From NCBI RefSeq assembly GCF_001746915.1, contig NZ_MJGC01000039.1, positions 53,566-117,565 on the forward strand: a DNA stretch of 64,000 bases. Direction: 5' to 3'. Shown here piece after piece: positions 35,596 to 45,120 of this stretch. Below the pieces are notes generated by a model, which saw only the letters and a program-made list of their open reading frames with translations, had not been told where the DNA came from and did not search any database. Position numbers and translations under genes: made by a program. This DNA comes from Desertifilum tharense IPPAS B-1220 (GTDB lineage Bacteria > Cyanobacteriota > Cyanobacteriia > Cyanobacteriales > Desertifilaceae). The stretch's first letter is position 1. Every line of letters starts with the position of its first letter.

Positions 35596-37227
35596 ATGGA
35601 CGTAGACCTAGCGAACTCCATCACCATTTACGACACCACGCTCCGCGACGGCGCGCAACGCGAAGGCTTGTCCCTCTCCCTAGAAGACAAAATTCGCATC
35701 GCCAGAGCCTTAGACCAACTCGGAGTTCCCTTTATTGAAGGCGGTTGGCCCGGTGCCAATCCCAAAGACGTACAATTTTTCTGGCAACTGCAAGAAAACC
35801 CGCTCCATCATGCGGAAGTGGTCGCCTTTTGTTCCACGCGCCGCCCCCACAGCACCGCAGCAGAAGATTCCATGTTACAAGCCATCCTCGCGGCCGGAAC
35901 CCGCTGGGTGACGCTCTTTGGTAAATCTTGGGATCTGCACGTCACTGAAGGGCTAAAAACCAGCCTGGAAGAGAACTTAGCGATGATTCAGGACACCATT
36001 GAATTCTTACGCGCTTCTGGTCGCCGCGTCATTTACGATGCCGAGCATTGGTTTGACGGTTACAAACAAAATCCCGAATATGCCCTGCAAACCCTATTGG
36101 CGGCTTGCAGAGCGGGCGCAGAATGGCTCGTTTTTTGCGATACCAATGGCGGGACGTTACCTCACGAAATCGATCGAATCGTGCAGGAGGCGATCGCCGC
36201 CATTCGTTCCATAGAACCCCAAGCGCAATTTGGCATCCATACCCACAATGACTCGGATACGGCTGTCGCCAACGCCCTAGCCGCCGTGCAAGCCGGGGTA
36301 ACAATGGTGCAAGGAACCATTAACGGTTATGGCGAACGGTGCGGAAACGCCAATCTCTGCTCGCTGATTCCCAATTTGCAACTGAAATTGGGCTACCCGT
36401 GCATCAGCGACGAACAAATCTTACACCTGTCTCAAACCAGCCGTTTCGTCAGCGAAGTTGTGAACTTGGCCCCCGACGAACACGCCCCCTTTGTCGGTCG
36501 TTCCGCCTTTGCTCACAAGGGGGGAATTCATGTCTCGGCGGTGGAGCGCAACCCCCTAACCTACGAGCATATCCAACCGGAACAAGTGGGGAACCGCCGC
36601 CGCATCGTCATTTCCGACCAAGCTGGGTTAAGCAATGTCCTGGCAAAAGCCCGCACCTTTGGCATCGACCTAGACCGCCAAGATCCCGTCTGTCGGGAGA
36701 TTCTGCAACGCCTCAAGGAGTTAGAAAGCCAAGGCTACCAGTTTGAAGCGGCGGAGGCAAGTTTTGATTTATTGATGCGTTCGGCCTTGGGACAGCGCCA
36801 AACTTTGTTTGAAATTCGCGGGTTTCAAGTCCATTGCAACATGATTCCCAACCCGGACAACCCCTACGCGCGACCGGATGCGCTAGCGACGGTGAAGATA
36901 ACCGTAAATGGACAGGAAATTTTAGAAGCCGCCGAAGGAAATGGTCCGGTTGCAGCCCTTGATGCGGCGCTGCGAAAGGCTTTGATGAATTTCTATCCCG
37001 CGATCGCTGATTTTTATCTCACCGATTACAAGGTGCGGATTTTAGACGGTACAGCAGGAACTTCAGCCAAAACCCGCGTTTTAGTGGAATCCAGCAATGG
37101 GCTTCAGCGATGGACAACGGTAGGGGTTTCCCCCAACATTTTGGATGCTTCTTATCAGGCCGTAGTGGAAGCTTTGGAGTATGGTCTGCTAATATCAAAT
37201 CAGTTACCTCTGGTTGCGAGAACTTAG
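35596..37227 (+). CDS. cimA: (R)-citramalate synthase
   Basis: 543 aa from the ATG at 35596 (MDVDLANSITIYDTTLRDGAQ); the frame is open from 35491, but the earlier residues are basic and unlike the family. Condenses pyruvate with acetyl-CoA to citramalate, giving 2-oxobutyrate for isoleucine without threonine deaminase. The DRE-TIM metallolyase signature DTTLRDGAQREGLSL is at the N-terminus, IEGGWPGANPKD follows, and GIHTHNDSDTAVANALAA (near 200) contains the metal ligands. The C-terminal 150 residues are the LeuA-type allosteric domain. 2-isopropylmalate synthase is a relative, but the GGWPGANPKD wording belongs to CimA. Confidence 0.9.
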   Translation: MDVDLANSITIYDTTLRDGAQREGLSLSLEDKIRIARALDQLGVPFIEGGWPGANPKDVQFFWQLQENPLHHAEVVAFCSTRRPHSTAAEDSMLQAILAAGTRWVTLFGKSWDLHVTEGLKTSLEENLAMIQDTIEFLRASGRRVIYDAEHWFDGYKQNPEYALQTLLAACRAGAEWLVFCDTNGGTLPHEIDRIVQEAIAAIRSIEPQAQFGIHTHNDSDTAVANALAAVQAGVTMVQGTINGYGERCGNANLCSLIPNLQLKLGYPCISDEQILHLSQTSRFVSEVVNLAPDEHAPFVGRSAFAHKGGIHVSAVERNPLTYEHIQPEQVGNRRRIVISDQAGLSNVLAKARTFGIDLDRQDPVCREILQRLKELESQGYQFEAAEASFDLLMRSALGQRQTLFEIRGFQVHCNMIPNPDNPYARPDALATVKITVNGQEILEAAEGNGPVAALDAALRKALMNFYPAIADFYLTDYKVRILDGTAGTSAKTRVLVESSNGLQRWTTVGVSPNILDASYQAVVEALEYGLLISNQLPLVART

Positions 37228-37432
37228 AGATAAGAGGTAGTTATCTTTAAGTTCAAAGAAGCTGATATTTGAAACTCTAATTTCAAACTTTTAAGCTTCT
37301 GTGCTAACATAGGTAATTGGAAAAAGATTTGCTTCCTGACCCCGCTTTTGACCAATACACGGGAACCCAGTACAGAAACAGGAAGCAGTTGTAGAAAGAC
37401 TTTAGCAAAATTCAATGATGATAAAAGGTGGT

Positions 37433-37651
37433 ATGAGCCAGCAGGTTATTCACCCAATGGTTAAGCTGCAACGTCAAGTGCAATCGCTCGTTGACTCGAA
37501 AGCGATTAAGCCCAATGACAGTATTTGGAAGATTGCACTCCTCTATGGCGATGATTGGCCCCGTTGGAAACAAGAATTACTCGCTTACGAATTTACAATG
37601 CAAGACCCCGTAGGTGACTTACTCGCTGTTGAAGCGTGGGATGACGAATAA
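37433..37651 (+). CDS. DUF4327 family small protein
   Basis: 72 aa from the ATG at 37433 (MSQQVIHPMVKLQRQVQSLV), with AAGGTGG immediately upstream; an ATG at 37415 is in frame. The sequence (SIWKIALLYGDDWPRWKQEL, then EFTMQDPVGDLLAVEAWDDE) matches my memory of the cyanobacterial DUF4327 family. Function unknown. A 9-bp inverted repeat (TGCTTCCTG / CAGGAAGCA, 37330-37387) lies in its leader. It is convergent with the kinase gene. Confidence 0.8.
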   Translation: MSQQVIHPMVKLQRQVQSLVDSKAIKPNDSIWKIALLYGDDWPRWKQELLAYEFTMQDPVGDLLAVEAWDDE

Positions 37652-37672
37652 GCGTTAAGACGGTTAAATTTT

Positions 37673-38944
37673 TTACCTCGCTTTCTCTAGGCAATCTGCA
37701 AGCGCCAGTGCGAGTTGATGGGCGCTCTGATAGCGATCCTTCGCTCTAGGCTCTGTCACTCGTTCGATTGTCGCTCGTAAAGCAGGAGTAAGGGTTGGTA
37801 AATCCTCCAATTGCAGGCGGTAGAACTGCCCTTGCTTGCGATAAAACTGACCGGGTTGCTGACCCGTTAACAAAAACACCAAAGTCGGGCCAATTGCATA
37901 CAAGTCAGATTGAGGCACCGGGCGTCCGAGGTCTTGTTCTGGAGCGCTATACCCTTCTGCACCAATACGGGTTCCGGGTGGCGTCCCCATTTCCTTCACC
38001 GCCCCAAAATCAATCACCATAATCTGACGCTTCTCGTCGGAGGATGCTGACGCAGAGACTTGTCGCGAGTTGCGATGGCGTAACAACAAATTGGCTGGCT
38101 TAATATCCCGGTGGATTACGGGGTAGCGCTGGGTATGGAGGTATTGCAAAACCTCGCAAGTTTGAATCGCCCATTCAATGCCTTGGGCGAGCGTGCAAGG
38201 GCCATTCTGATAAACCCATCGTTCCAAATCTTGACCGTGGATTAACTCCATTGCCAGGTAGCGCTTGCCGTTTTCTTCAAAAAAGTCATAAAACGTGGGA
38301 ATACCGGGGTGATTGAGCGCTCTCAGCGTTCTGGCTTCCCGTTCAAATAACTCCCTGGCTTTGGCAATTTGGGCCATATCAGTGTTTAATTCCTTCAGCA
38401 CCAGCAAAGCCGAATCGGGTCGATCTGAAGCTTGTGCGCCAACTTGGGAATTCCACGCCAGATAAGTGGTTCCCATCCCCCCGCGTCCAAGCGCCCGCAA
38501 GATGTAGTATTGGCGAACTATTTTTTCGTACTTCAGCAGTTGGCCGCAATAGATACAGAACAAGTTTTCCGGTGCATTCCCTTGATGGGTGCAACTCAAA
38601 CCAGAGGCGAGTCCAGGCGGACTTGCAGAAGCTTGACCCGCTTCAAACTTAAGAATTGGGCCGCCGAGCGCCAACTGAATCAACGCATTATCCTCAATGG
38701 CAGCTTGAGAAACCAAAACGCCATTGAGGAGCGTGCCGTTTTTGCCTAAATTGATTAATTGCCATCGCTGCCAACTAGAAGTCTCATCAACATTCAACTC
38801 CAGATGGTAGCGAGACACTAAATTATGAGTGACGACCACATCATTATCGGGGGCGCGACCAATGCGAATTCGCGATCGCGATTCAAAGCTCCAAAACTGC
38901 ACAATCTGAGTTTCGGTGCTATCCAACAGGGAAAGCTTGACCAT
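37673..38944 (-). CDS. FHA-domain serine/threonine protein kinase
   Basis: 423 aa. An N-terminal FHA domain (about 1-100: IRIGRAPDNDVVVTHNLVSRYHLEL, NLGKNGTLLNG) binds phosphothreonine. A single zinc ribbon half follows (CTHQGNAPENLFCIYCG, about 123-139). The kinase domain starts at about 147 with GRGGMGTTYLAW, has the catalytic VIHRDIKPANLLL (about 275) and VIDFGAVKEMG (about 312), and an activation segment APEQDLGRPVPQSDLYAIG. No transmembrane segment. It lies 12 bp downstream of the PP2C gene and in the same operon as an FHA protein, so kinase, phosphatase and phospho-reader are encoded together. Confidence 0.92.
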   Translation of the reverse strand: MVKLSLLDSTETQIVQFWSFESRSRIRIGRAPDNDVVVTHNLVSRYHLELNVDETSSWQRWQLINLGKNGTLLNGVLVSQAAIEDNALIQLALGGPILKFEAGQASASPPGLASGLSCTHQGNAPENLFCIYCGQLLKYEKIVRQYYILRALGRGGMGTTYLAWNSQVGAQASDRPDSALLVLKELNTDMAQIAKARELFEREARTLRALNHPGIPTFYDFFEENGKRYLAMELIHGQDLERWVYQNGPCTLAQGIEWAIQTCEVLQYLHTQRYPVIHRDIKPANLLLRHRNSRQVSASASSDEKRQIMVIDFGAVKEMGTPPGTRIGAEGYSAPEQDLGRPVPQSDLYAIGPTLVFLLTGQQPGQFYRKQGQFYRLQLEDLPTLTPALRATIERVTEPRAKDRYQSAHQLALALADCLEKAR

Positions 38945-38956
38945 TGCCGTACGCAG

Positions 38957-41053
38957 CTAGTCTTTAAGATTGTCTAAATTCGGTCGCACTTTAGCCCGGA
39001 TTAACACCACCGTAATATTATCGTGACCGTTGTACTGGTTGGCTAACTCAATTAAATCGCTTGCCCCCTTTTCCAAACTCGCTCTAGAACTCAGTAAAGG
39101 GGCAAGGTGCGTTGAGTAATTCTTTTCTAACAAATCGTTATCCGTCATCCCATCCGAACTTAAGACCAACAGCACATCCTCATTCAACTCCATAAATTGA
39201 ACGTCCGGTTTGACAAACTCATCGCTGCGAGGCCCCAAGGCTTGCGTGAGTTGGTACGCATCCGGACGGGTATACGCTAAATTTGGGTCAACCCCCCGTT
39301 GAATTTCGCGCTGGCCGACATCGTGGTCTTGGGTGACGGGAATTAACCCCTGTTTGCGAGTTGCCATATACAGGCGGCTATCCCCAACATGGCTGACAAC
39401 CACATTGGTATCTTGCACCAAGACGAGAACCAGAGTCGTTCCCATCCGACCGCTACCCGTGCGGGACTGTTGCTGGTTGACCTCATAAATTGCATTGTTG
39501 GCGAGTCGAACGGCTTCGCGCACCGACTCCTCGCTGGGCAAACAGTCCTGATAGTGGGGATTATCGAACCACTGGGTTTGAAAATACCGCCTTAAGGTAT
39601 CAACGGCTAAAGCGCTAGCAACCTCGCCGCCAGCATGACCGCCCATGCCATCGCAAAGAATATATAATCCCTTTGCATACAGCGTTCGTCCCGTTTTGGT
39701 TTCAACGCGCTCTATTTTCGTTTGGATGCAAAAGGCGTCTTCATTATGATTGCGCTGCGTCCCCGTGTCTGTGAAGCCCGCATTGTCCAAGCTGAACAGT
39801 TGCATGGGCAAAACCACGGTCGGCTGGTCGTCTAAAACATCGCTCTTTGGCTCTGGCATAAAGCTAGAAGTCTGGAAGCGGGTGGGGGCAGAGGCGGGCA
39901 TATTTGAGGCGATGGGCGAAACTAGACCCATCTGAGCGGCTTCTAGATCGGGTACGGTATTGGCATCAGGTACGGTGGCCGGTTGCAGGTCATCCTCATC
40001 TTCTAGGTCTGGGGGAGAAATTTCGGGTTCTCTGGTGAGTTCTTCGGCGATCGCTCTTAACTTAGCTTGCAGAGCTTCCAAATCCTCAATTTCCCCATCC
40101 TGTAACTGTTGCAGCAATAGCACCAGGGAACCAATATAGGTTTGTTGAGATTGTTCAAATAGCTCTTTCCAGAGTCGCCCCAAATCTTGCAAGCTCAGGG
40201 GTGTATGCAAAGATTCGATATAGAGGCGTTGCAAGCCAATAACTTGATCCTCATCAACGCGCAAATTGTCTTGAATTAACAAACTTTGCCGACAATGCAG
40301 CGGTTCTAAACTCTCCCAAAGCTTCACCATCTCGAAGAGTAAAAAGACAATTTGCTGCGGTGAAAGTTGCTCTTCGCGCCATAAATCTACCAACATCGGC
40401 CAGTTGGAACGGTCTTCGAGTAAAAGAACGGCGCGGTTATCCTGAACCCAAGCATCGCAAATTTCGGGTAAGGTTTGACCGAGTTCGGGCTGTAACTCTA
40501 GATAGAGTTCTGCCATTGGCGGAATTAGGGGCGCATTTTCCGAGAAAGCTTGACCTTGAATGGCTTCGAGCAGAGAAATCTGCAACGGACGACAATCTAA
40601 GACACGACCCTGAAATTCGCTTTGCGTGCGATCGCACTCTTCTAAAGAGTCCAGCAGTAGATAGCGCTGCTGCAAGTCCAAATACTCTGAAGGGAGGGGA
40701 TGAGAGGGGAGGGGAGGAACGGGGATCGGGGTTGCTGTGGCTCCTTCAGCAGAGGCGGGAGTGGATTTAAGTTCGGCTTGGGAAGGCATTGACCACAGCG
40801 GCATTGTCGCTTCTTCGTCCGCTTCCTCATTGCTAACCGGGGGGATATAAGGATGTCCGGATGGGCCGGTCAGGGTGACAATGGCTCGCAATACGGTTCC
40901 GGTTAAAGCCCCACATTGGGGACAGTTTATGGCGTCATAAGTCACTTGAGCGCCACAAGCATAGCAAGGTTTATAGGTTAAGGAAGTACCGCAACTTTGG
41001 CAAAACTTGTTGGCGTCAGAATTCTCAAATTGACATTGGGGACAAATCAGCAT
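38957..41053 (-). CDS. Zinc-ribbon PP2C Ser/Thr phosphatase
   Basis: 698 aa. The N-terminus has two consecutive zinc ribbons (CPQCQFENSDANKFCQSCG; CYACGAQVTYDAINCPQCG). Residues about 110-330 form a helical region reminiscent of a degenerate kinase-like or scaffold domain (LLLEDRSNWPMLVDLWREEQL). An acidic linker (about 340-400) leads to the PP2C catalytic domain at about 425-690: RNHNEDAFCI, LCDGMGGHAGGEVAS, VSHVGDSRLYM and SSDGMTDND carry the metal-binding Asp/Glu. It probably dephosphorylates the adjacent kinase and its substrates. The gap to the kinase is 12 bp. Confidence 0.92.
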   Translation of the reverse strand: MLICPQCQFENSDANKFCQSCGTSLTYKPCYACGAQVTYDAINCPQCGALTGTVLRAIVTLTGPSGHPYIPPVSNEEADEEATMPLWSMPSQAELKSTPASAEGATATPIPVPPLPSHPLPSEYLDLQQRYLLLDSLEECDRTQSEFQGRVLDCRPLQISLLEAIQGQAFSENAPLIPPMAELYLELQPELGQTLPEICDAWVQDNRAVLLLEDRSNWPMLVDLWREEQLSPQQIVFLLFEMVKLWESLEPLHCRQSLLIQDNLRVDEDQVIGLQRLYIESLHTPLSLQDLGRLWKELFEQSQQTYIGSLVLLLQQLQDGEIEDLEALQAKLRAIAEELTREPEISPPDLEDEDDLQPATVPDANTVPDLEAAQMGLVSPIASNMPASAPTRFQTSSFMPEPKSDVLDDQPTVVLPMQLFSLDNAGFTDTGTQRNHNEDAFCIQTKIERVETKTGRTLYAKGLYILCDGMGGHAGGEVASALAVDTLRRYFQTQWFDNPHYQDCLPSEESVREAVRLANNAIYEVNQQQSRTGSGRMGTTLVLVLVQDTNVVVSHVGDSRLYMATRKQGLIPVTQDHDVGQREIQRGVDPNLAYTRPDAYQLTQALGPRSDEFVKPDVQFMELNEDVLLVLSSDGMTDNDLLEKNYSTHLAPLLSSRASLEKGASDLIELANQYNGHDNITVVLIRAKVRPNLDNLKD

Positions 41054-41209
41054 GGGTTTTCTTCCTCAACTGTCAAGAAATACGGGGCATTTTTGGGAAT
41101 TGGGCTGCAAGCGTTGGGCGCGATCGCGCGGGCGTTGGCATTGGTTAGGCAGAGCGTGCTTTTTTAGAGATAGCACGATTCTTGATTGGGTGAACAGGGC
41201 AGGGTCGGG

Positions 41210-41872
41210 TTAAGGGGATGGGTCAATTTGGAATAAAAAGCTGACTTTATCGCCTTTGCCTAAAGAGATGCGATCGCCAGGGCGCAAACGATAGCGATCG
41301 CCGGTTCGCAAGGGTAAATTATTGACATATGTGCCATTGGTGCTACCAATATCTTCTAAAAAATAAATGCCGCCTTCTACGCGCAGATCGGCATGAATCC
41401 GGGAAACTACGTCTGCATCGGGCAGGTTCGAGACATCAACATCGGGGGGAATGCGATCGTTGGGCTTGCCAATATGAATAACGCTTAAGTGAGGGGGTAA
41501 CTCAATTTTAGTGTTGGTTTGGATATGCAGCAGCCGAGCGCAGAAAGTCTGCAACTGGGTGGGCGCATTGAGGGGGGGTCGAGCGGCTGCTCCGGGGGCG
41601 TTAAGGGCTGTTGCTGGTAATTCGGTACCCAGACTAGCCGGATCGACAGCAGGCATGGCTGAGGGCGAATTAATAAAGGTTGGTGGCACATTTTGAGCGA
41701 TCGCGATCTCAGGCGCGACCGGGGAGCCACATTGACCGCAAAATTCAGCTCCCCCGGAAACGCTTGCCCCGCATTGAGGACAAGGCACCATTTCTGGAAG
41801 GGGTGTATAGCACGCCTCGCAATGGCTAGCCGTATCGGGGTTAGGATGCGCGCAGTTGGGGCAGGTAATCAT
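41210..41872 (-). CDS. Zinc-ribbon FHA-domain protein
   Basis: 220 aa. I start it at the ATG at 41870-41872 (MITCPNCAHPNPD), because the zinc ribbon begins there; an upstream ATG at 41908 would add 12 residues. Two zinc ribbons (CPNCAHPNPDTASHCEAC; CPQCGASVSGGAEFCGQCG) are followed by an alanine/proline-rich linker and a C-terminal FHA domain (about 120-220; VVSRIHADLRVEGG, DIGSTNGTYVNNL). It has no enzymatic domain, so it is likely a phosphothreonine reader. It is the first gene of the FHA/PP2C/kinase group. Confidence 0.9.
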   Translation of the reverse strand: MITCPNCAHPNPDTASHCEACYTPLPEMVPCPQCGASVSGGAEFCGQCGSPVAPEIAIAQNVPPTFINSPSAMPAVDPASLGTELPATALNAPGAAARPPLNAPTQLQTFCARLLHIQTNTKIELPPHLSVIHIGKPNDRIPPDVDVSNLPDADVVSRIHADLRVEGGIYFLEDIGSTNGTYVNNLPLRTGDRYRLRPGDRISLGKGDKVSFLFQIDPSP

Positions 41873-42355
41873 GGCGATGGATAAATGACAATTGAGCCAA
41901 GAGAACAACCACGTTGCTCTATAAGAATACTAAGAGCGATCTTTAGCTCATCGGAGTGTTTGTGCGAAATTTTACGGGATTCAGCGAGATTTGCTCAATA
42001 ATTCTCGACAAAATGATGCTGGGTTCCAGGTTTTCTGGATTTCAAGCAGATCGAGGAGAATTGTAAGGGTTAGCGACAGGCGCGATCGCATCTCTAGAGA
42101 AAGATTTTAGGATCGCTTTCACCCGATTAGGGGTAAGTTGAGGTCATCAGGTGTGCAACAAATTTAACAGCGATTAACTTGTGTTGGGGGTTTGGGGGAG
42201 GCGATCGGTTCCTCGTCTGAACCTTACTGTTGGTCAGCGGGGGATACCTTGACATCCCCCAAGCTGATTTTATCCGGTCAACCCCGGTCAAATCAGCAAC
42301 CCATCTAGGTTTGTAGACCAATGTCTTCGAGTTAGAATCAGTTTCATGACTCTAA
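41873..42355. other. Region left of the IS remnant, no gene
   Basis: No protein-like frame. It contains a hairpin GGGGGAT-N8-ATCCCCC (42239-42260) and another imperfect hairpin with arms GCTGATTTTATCCGG / CCGGTCAAATCAGC (42263-42295). The latter could belong to the left end of the IS200/IS605 element that follows. One HIP1 site lies at about 42082. Confidence 0.5.
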
Positions 42356-42712
42356 TCGTCAACTACTGAAGAGCGAATTTATCCCGACGCCACCCAAGAG
42401 CAGACAATGCTTCACTGGTTGGAAATCTCTCGCAAGGTGTACAACTACGCATTGCGAGAAATCAAGGATTGGGTAAACTCGCGATCTGGTAGTTGGGATC
42501 GCTGTTCTTTGGAACGTGAATACATCATTCCAGCCGACCAGCCATTTCCCACCTATTACGCCCAACAAAACGCACTTCCCAAAGCCAAGAAAGAATTCCC
42601 CTTGTTGGGTGCAGCGCCTTCTCAAGTTCTGCAAACTACAATTCGTAGATTGCATGAGGCTTGGAACTATTTCCAAAACAGGGGGTTTGGCTTTCCCCGG
42701 TTCAAGAAGTGA
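42356..42712 (+). pseudogene. tnpB: tnpB (OrfB) N-terminal fragment
   Basis: The frame, open after a stop at 42353, reads YPDATQEQTMLHWLEI, SRKVYNYALREIKDWVNSR, then IIPADQPFPTYYAQ and FPLLGAAPSQVLQTT, ending RRLHEAWNYFQN, RGFGFPRFKK and stop. This matches the N-terminal helix-turn-helix and start of the TnpB (RNA-guided nuclease) protein. The RuvC domain and zinc finger are absent, so no nuclease is made. An in-frame word right before the right end (KSRKRKTRNAQQ in another frame) may be its broken C-terminus. Confidence 0.75.
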
Positions 42713-42806
42713 CGAAATCTCGAAAGAGAAAAACTAGGAATGCCCAGCAGTGATGTTGGGAAGCCCACACCACAATCTCCGATTTGGTGTGAGAGGATGT
42801 CACAAT
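42356..42806 (+). mobile_element. Decayed IS200/IS605 element (tnpB fragment + end)
   Basis: A 5' tnpB fragment is followed by a typical right end: TTGGGAAGCCCACACCA, a hairpin ACACCA-...-TGGTGT, and AGAGGATGTCAC at 42795-42806. The element has therefore lost most of the coding region but kept its 3' terminus, from which the guide-like omega-RNA of TnpB systems is normally made. Left limit uncertain; hairpins at 42239-42295 may belong to it. Confidence 0.7.
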
Positions 42807-42860
42807 TAGTTCAATTCTCTCATCAACAAAACGTTGCCAACCCCCTTAAACTCTCTCAAA

Positions 42861-44684
42861 ATGTACTGGCAGCAGACGGAACGCGAGCGACTCATGCTGA
42901 AGATGCAGCAACGCATCTGTCAGTCGCTCGATCTTGAGGAAATTCTCCAAATGACGGTTCAAGACGTGCGGGAATTTCTCCAGACCGATCGCGTGGCGAT
43001 TTATCGCTTTGAATCTGATGGGCAAGGGATGCTGGCAGCAAAATCGCTGGCATCGGGATGGGAGTTACCGGAAACCGAGGCAAGCTTGTTCCAAAAGTAC
43101 GTTCAGCCCTATCAAAATTCTGGCTTGGAAGCCCTCATTGAAAGCGGCGAAAGCGTTTTAGTCGAACCGTCTGAAGAACTGCTGGCTCAGTTACAAATTC
43201 AAGCGCATCTGGCTATCCCTATTTTCCGAGGGAAACAGCTTTGGGGGCTGTTGATCGCTCATCATTGTCGCTCGCCTCGGCAATGGCAGCAACCGGAAAT
43301 TGATTTACTTGCGGCGCTAGCGATGCAGTTGGCGATCGCCATTCAACAGTCGGAACTCTACCAGCAAGTTCAACAACTCAACAGCCAATTGGAGGCTCAG
43401 GTTCAAGAACGGACGGCTCAACTGCAAAAGGCCTTAGAATTTGAGGCAATGCTCAAGCTGATTACCGATAAAGTCCGCGATAGCTTGCTTGATGAAACTC
43501 AAATTTGGCAAACTGCGGTGCGCGAGCTAACCCAGGTTTTAAATCTTAAGGGCTGTAATGCGGCGCTATACGATTTGGAACAGGGGACTTCTACAGTTTG
43601 TTCGGAATTCGTGAAAACTGATGAAAATAAGAAGATTCCACCCATTTACGGACGCGTGCAGGAGTTAGGCAAGTTTCCCGAACTCTATTGTCAGTTGCTC
43701 CAAGGCGAGTATTTTCAATTTTGCTCGTTGCTGATTAATGAGGATCGCGGTCCAGTCTCGATGCTGGTTTGTCCCATTTTTGACGATCGAGGCGTCTTAG
43801 GCGATTTGTGGCTGGTAAACGATGCGGCTTATGAGTTTAGCGAACGGGAGATTCGCTTGGTGCAGCAGGTCGCGACTCAATGCGCGATCGCCATTCGTCA
43901 AGCGCGTCTCTTTCAAGCGTCAGTGGCTCAAGTGGAAGAATTAGCCCGCATTAATCGACTTAAGGATGATTTTCTAAGCGCGGTTCCCCACGAACTCAGA
44001 ACGCCTGTCACCAATATGAAAATGGCGATTCATAACCTATCGACAATGGCGTTGTCTAACTTAATCGTCAGTACCAACGAACAAAATCAAAAGCGCATTG
44101 CTCACTACCTGCAAATTCTTCAGTATGAGTGCGAGCGGGAAATTAGCTTAATTAATGACCTTTTGGATCTCCAACGGCTCGATACTCGCGATCAACCCCT
44201 AAGCCTAGAACCCATCAACCTCAGCGAGTTTCTCCCCCAAGTCATCAAACCGTTTCAGGTGAGGGCTAATAATCGCCAGCAAAGCTTACAGCTTGAGATG
44301 TCGATCGATCTGCCGACCCTATGTTCTAATGCTCCAGGTTTAGAACGCATCTTAGCAGAATTACTCAATAATGCTTGTAAATATACGCCACCCGGAGAAC
44401 GAATTATCGTAGCCGTGAGCGTGCAAGCGAGCAATCTGCTGTTCCAAATTGTGAATACAGGCGTGGAGATTGCCCCCAGCGAGCGATCGCGCATTTTTGA
44501 TAAATTCTACCGGATTCCCCGCGCTGACCCCTGGAAACAAGGCGGGACTGGACTGGGACTGGCTTTAGTGAAAAAGCTAACCGAACATTTAGGCGGTTTA
44601 ATTGAAGTGGGCAGTAGCAATGGTAAAACCTGTTTTAGCGTCTTCTTACCATTGCATTCTGAACTGAACTCAACAGCCGGATGA
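42861..44684 (+). CDS. GAF-domain sensor histidine kinase, soluble
   Basis: 607 aa from the ATG at 42861; a TTG at 42834 is in frame. Order: GAF 1 (about 15-165; ICQSLDLEEILQMTVQDVR, CRSPRQWQQPEIDLLAALA), coiled coil (about 170-200), GAF 2 (about 205-345), then HisKA with PHELRTPVTNM (His near 375) and HATPase_c with N box ELLNNACKYTPPG (about 500), and G box QGGTGLGLALVKKL near the C-terminus. No membrane segment. GAF 1 contains no canonical chromophore Cys that I could see, so bilin binding is doubtful. No response regulator is next to it. The 5' end abuts the IS remnant. Confidence 0.9.
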   Translation: MYWQQTERERLMLKMQQRICQSLDLEEILQMTVQDVREFLQTDRVAIYRFESDGQGMLAAKSLASGWELPETEASLFQKYVQPYQNSGLEALIESGESVLVEPSEELLAQLQIQAHLAIPIFRGKQLWGLLIAHHCRSPRQWQQPEIDLLAALAMQLAIAIQQSELYQQVQQLNSQLEAQVQERTAQLQKALEFEAMLKLITDKVRDSLLDETQIWQTAVRELTQVLNLKGCNAALYDLEQGTSTVCSEFVKTDENKKIPPIYGRVQELGKFPELYCQLLQGEYFQFCSLLINEDRGPVSMLVCPIFDDRGVLGDLWLVNDAAYEFSEREIRLVQQVATQCAIAIRQARLFQASVAQVEELARINRLKDDFLSAVPHELRTPVTNMKMAIHNLSTMALSNLIVSTNEQNQKRIAHYLQILQYECEREISLINDLLDLQRLDTRDQPLSLEPINLSEFLPQVIKPFQVRANNRQQSLQLEMSIDLPTLCSNAPGLERILAELLNNACKYTPPGERIIVAVSVQASNLLFQIVNTGVEIAPSERSRIFDKFYRIPRADPWKQGGTGLGLALVKKLTEHLGGLIEVGSSNGKTCFSVFLPLHSELNSTAG

Positions 44685-44691
44685 GGAGTTT

Positions 44692-45120
44692 TTAAGGCTT
44701 AACGACGAGTACCGAGCAGGTGGCATCCTCTACAACCTGGGTGCTAACCGAGCCTTCTAAAATGCGTTTAACTCCGGTTAAACCGCGACTGCCGATAATA
44801 ATTAAGTTCGCTTGATGAATATTCGCAAGACGAATAATTTCTTCGGCTGGATCTCCGGTGGCAATTTCAATCTTGCTCGTGCAAGAGAGCTGTTGCTGAT
44901 AGGTTTCTAGCTGTTTCTCAATTTCTCGGTAAGGCGACTCCTCAGCGCCAAAATGCGGTTTATCGGCCGCTTGCTCGGATTGCCTTTCGGGCGGCAGCAA
45001 AATATGAGCCAAAATGACTTTGGCATCGGGTTGCAGTTGAATTTGTTGTAAAGTCTGAAAAACTTTATCGGTGGCAGCCGACCGATCTAACGCCATTGCA
45101 ACTAAAATTGTTTCGATCAC
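44692..45120 (-). CDS. Universal stress protein (UspA family)
   Basis: 142 aa from the GTG at 45118-45120 (MIETILVAMALDRSAAT), with AGGAGA five nt upstream; a longer frame to 45225 has no family support. ATP-binding motif GSRGLTGVKRILEGSVSTQVV near residues 108-130 is the G-x2-G-x9-G(S/T) loop of ATP-binding USPs. A short charged insertion lies at about 60-85. It is convergent with the histidine kinase gene, 7 bp apart. Confidence 0.88.
   Translation of the reverse strand: MIETILVAMALDRSAATDKVFQTLQQIQLQPDAKVILAHILLPPERQSEQAADKPHFGAEESPYREIEKQLETYQQQLSCTSKIEIATGDPAEEIIRLANIHQANLIIIGSRGLTGVKRILEGSVSTQVVEDATCSVLVVKP

Noticed and set aside
42834..42860. TTG start for the histidine kinase
   Set aside because: The nine added residues do not resemble the family and overlap a weak context near the IS end; the ATG at 42861 is preferred, though not proven.
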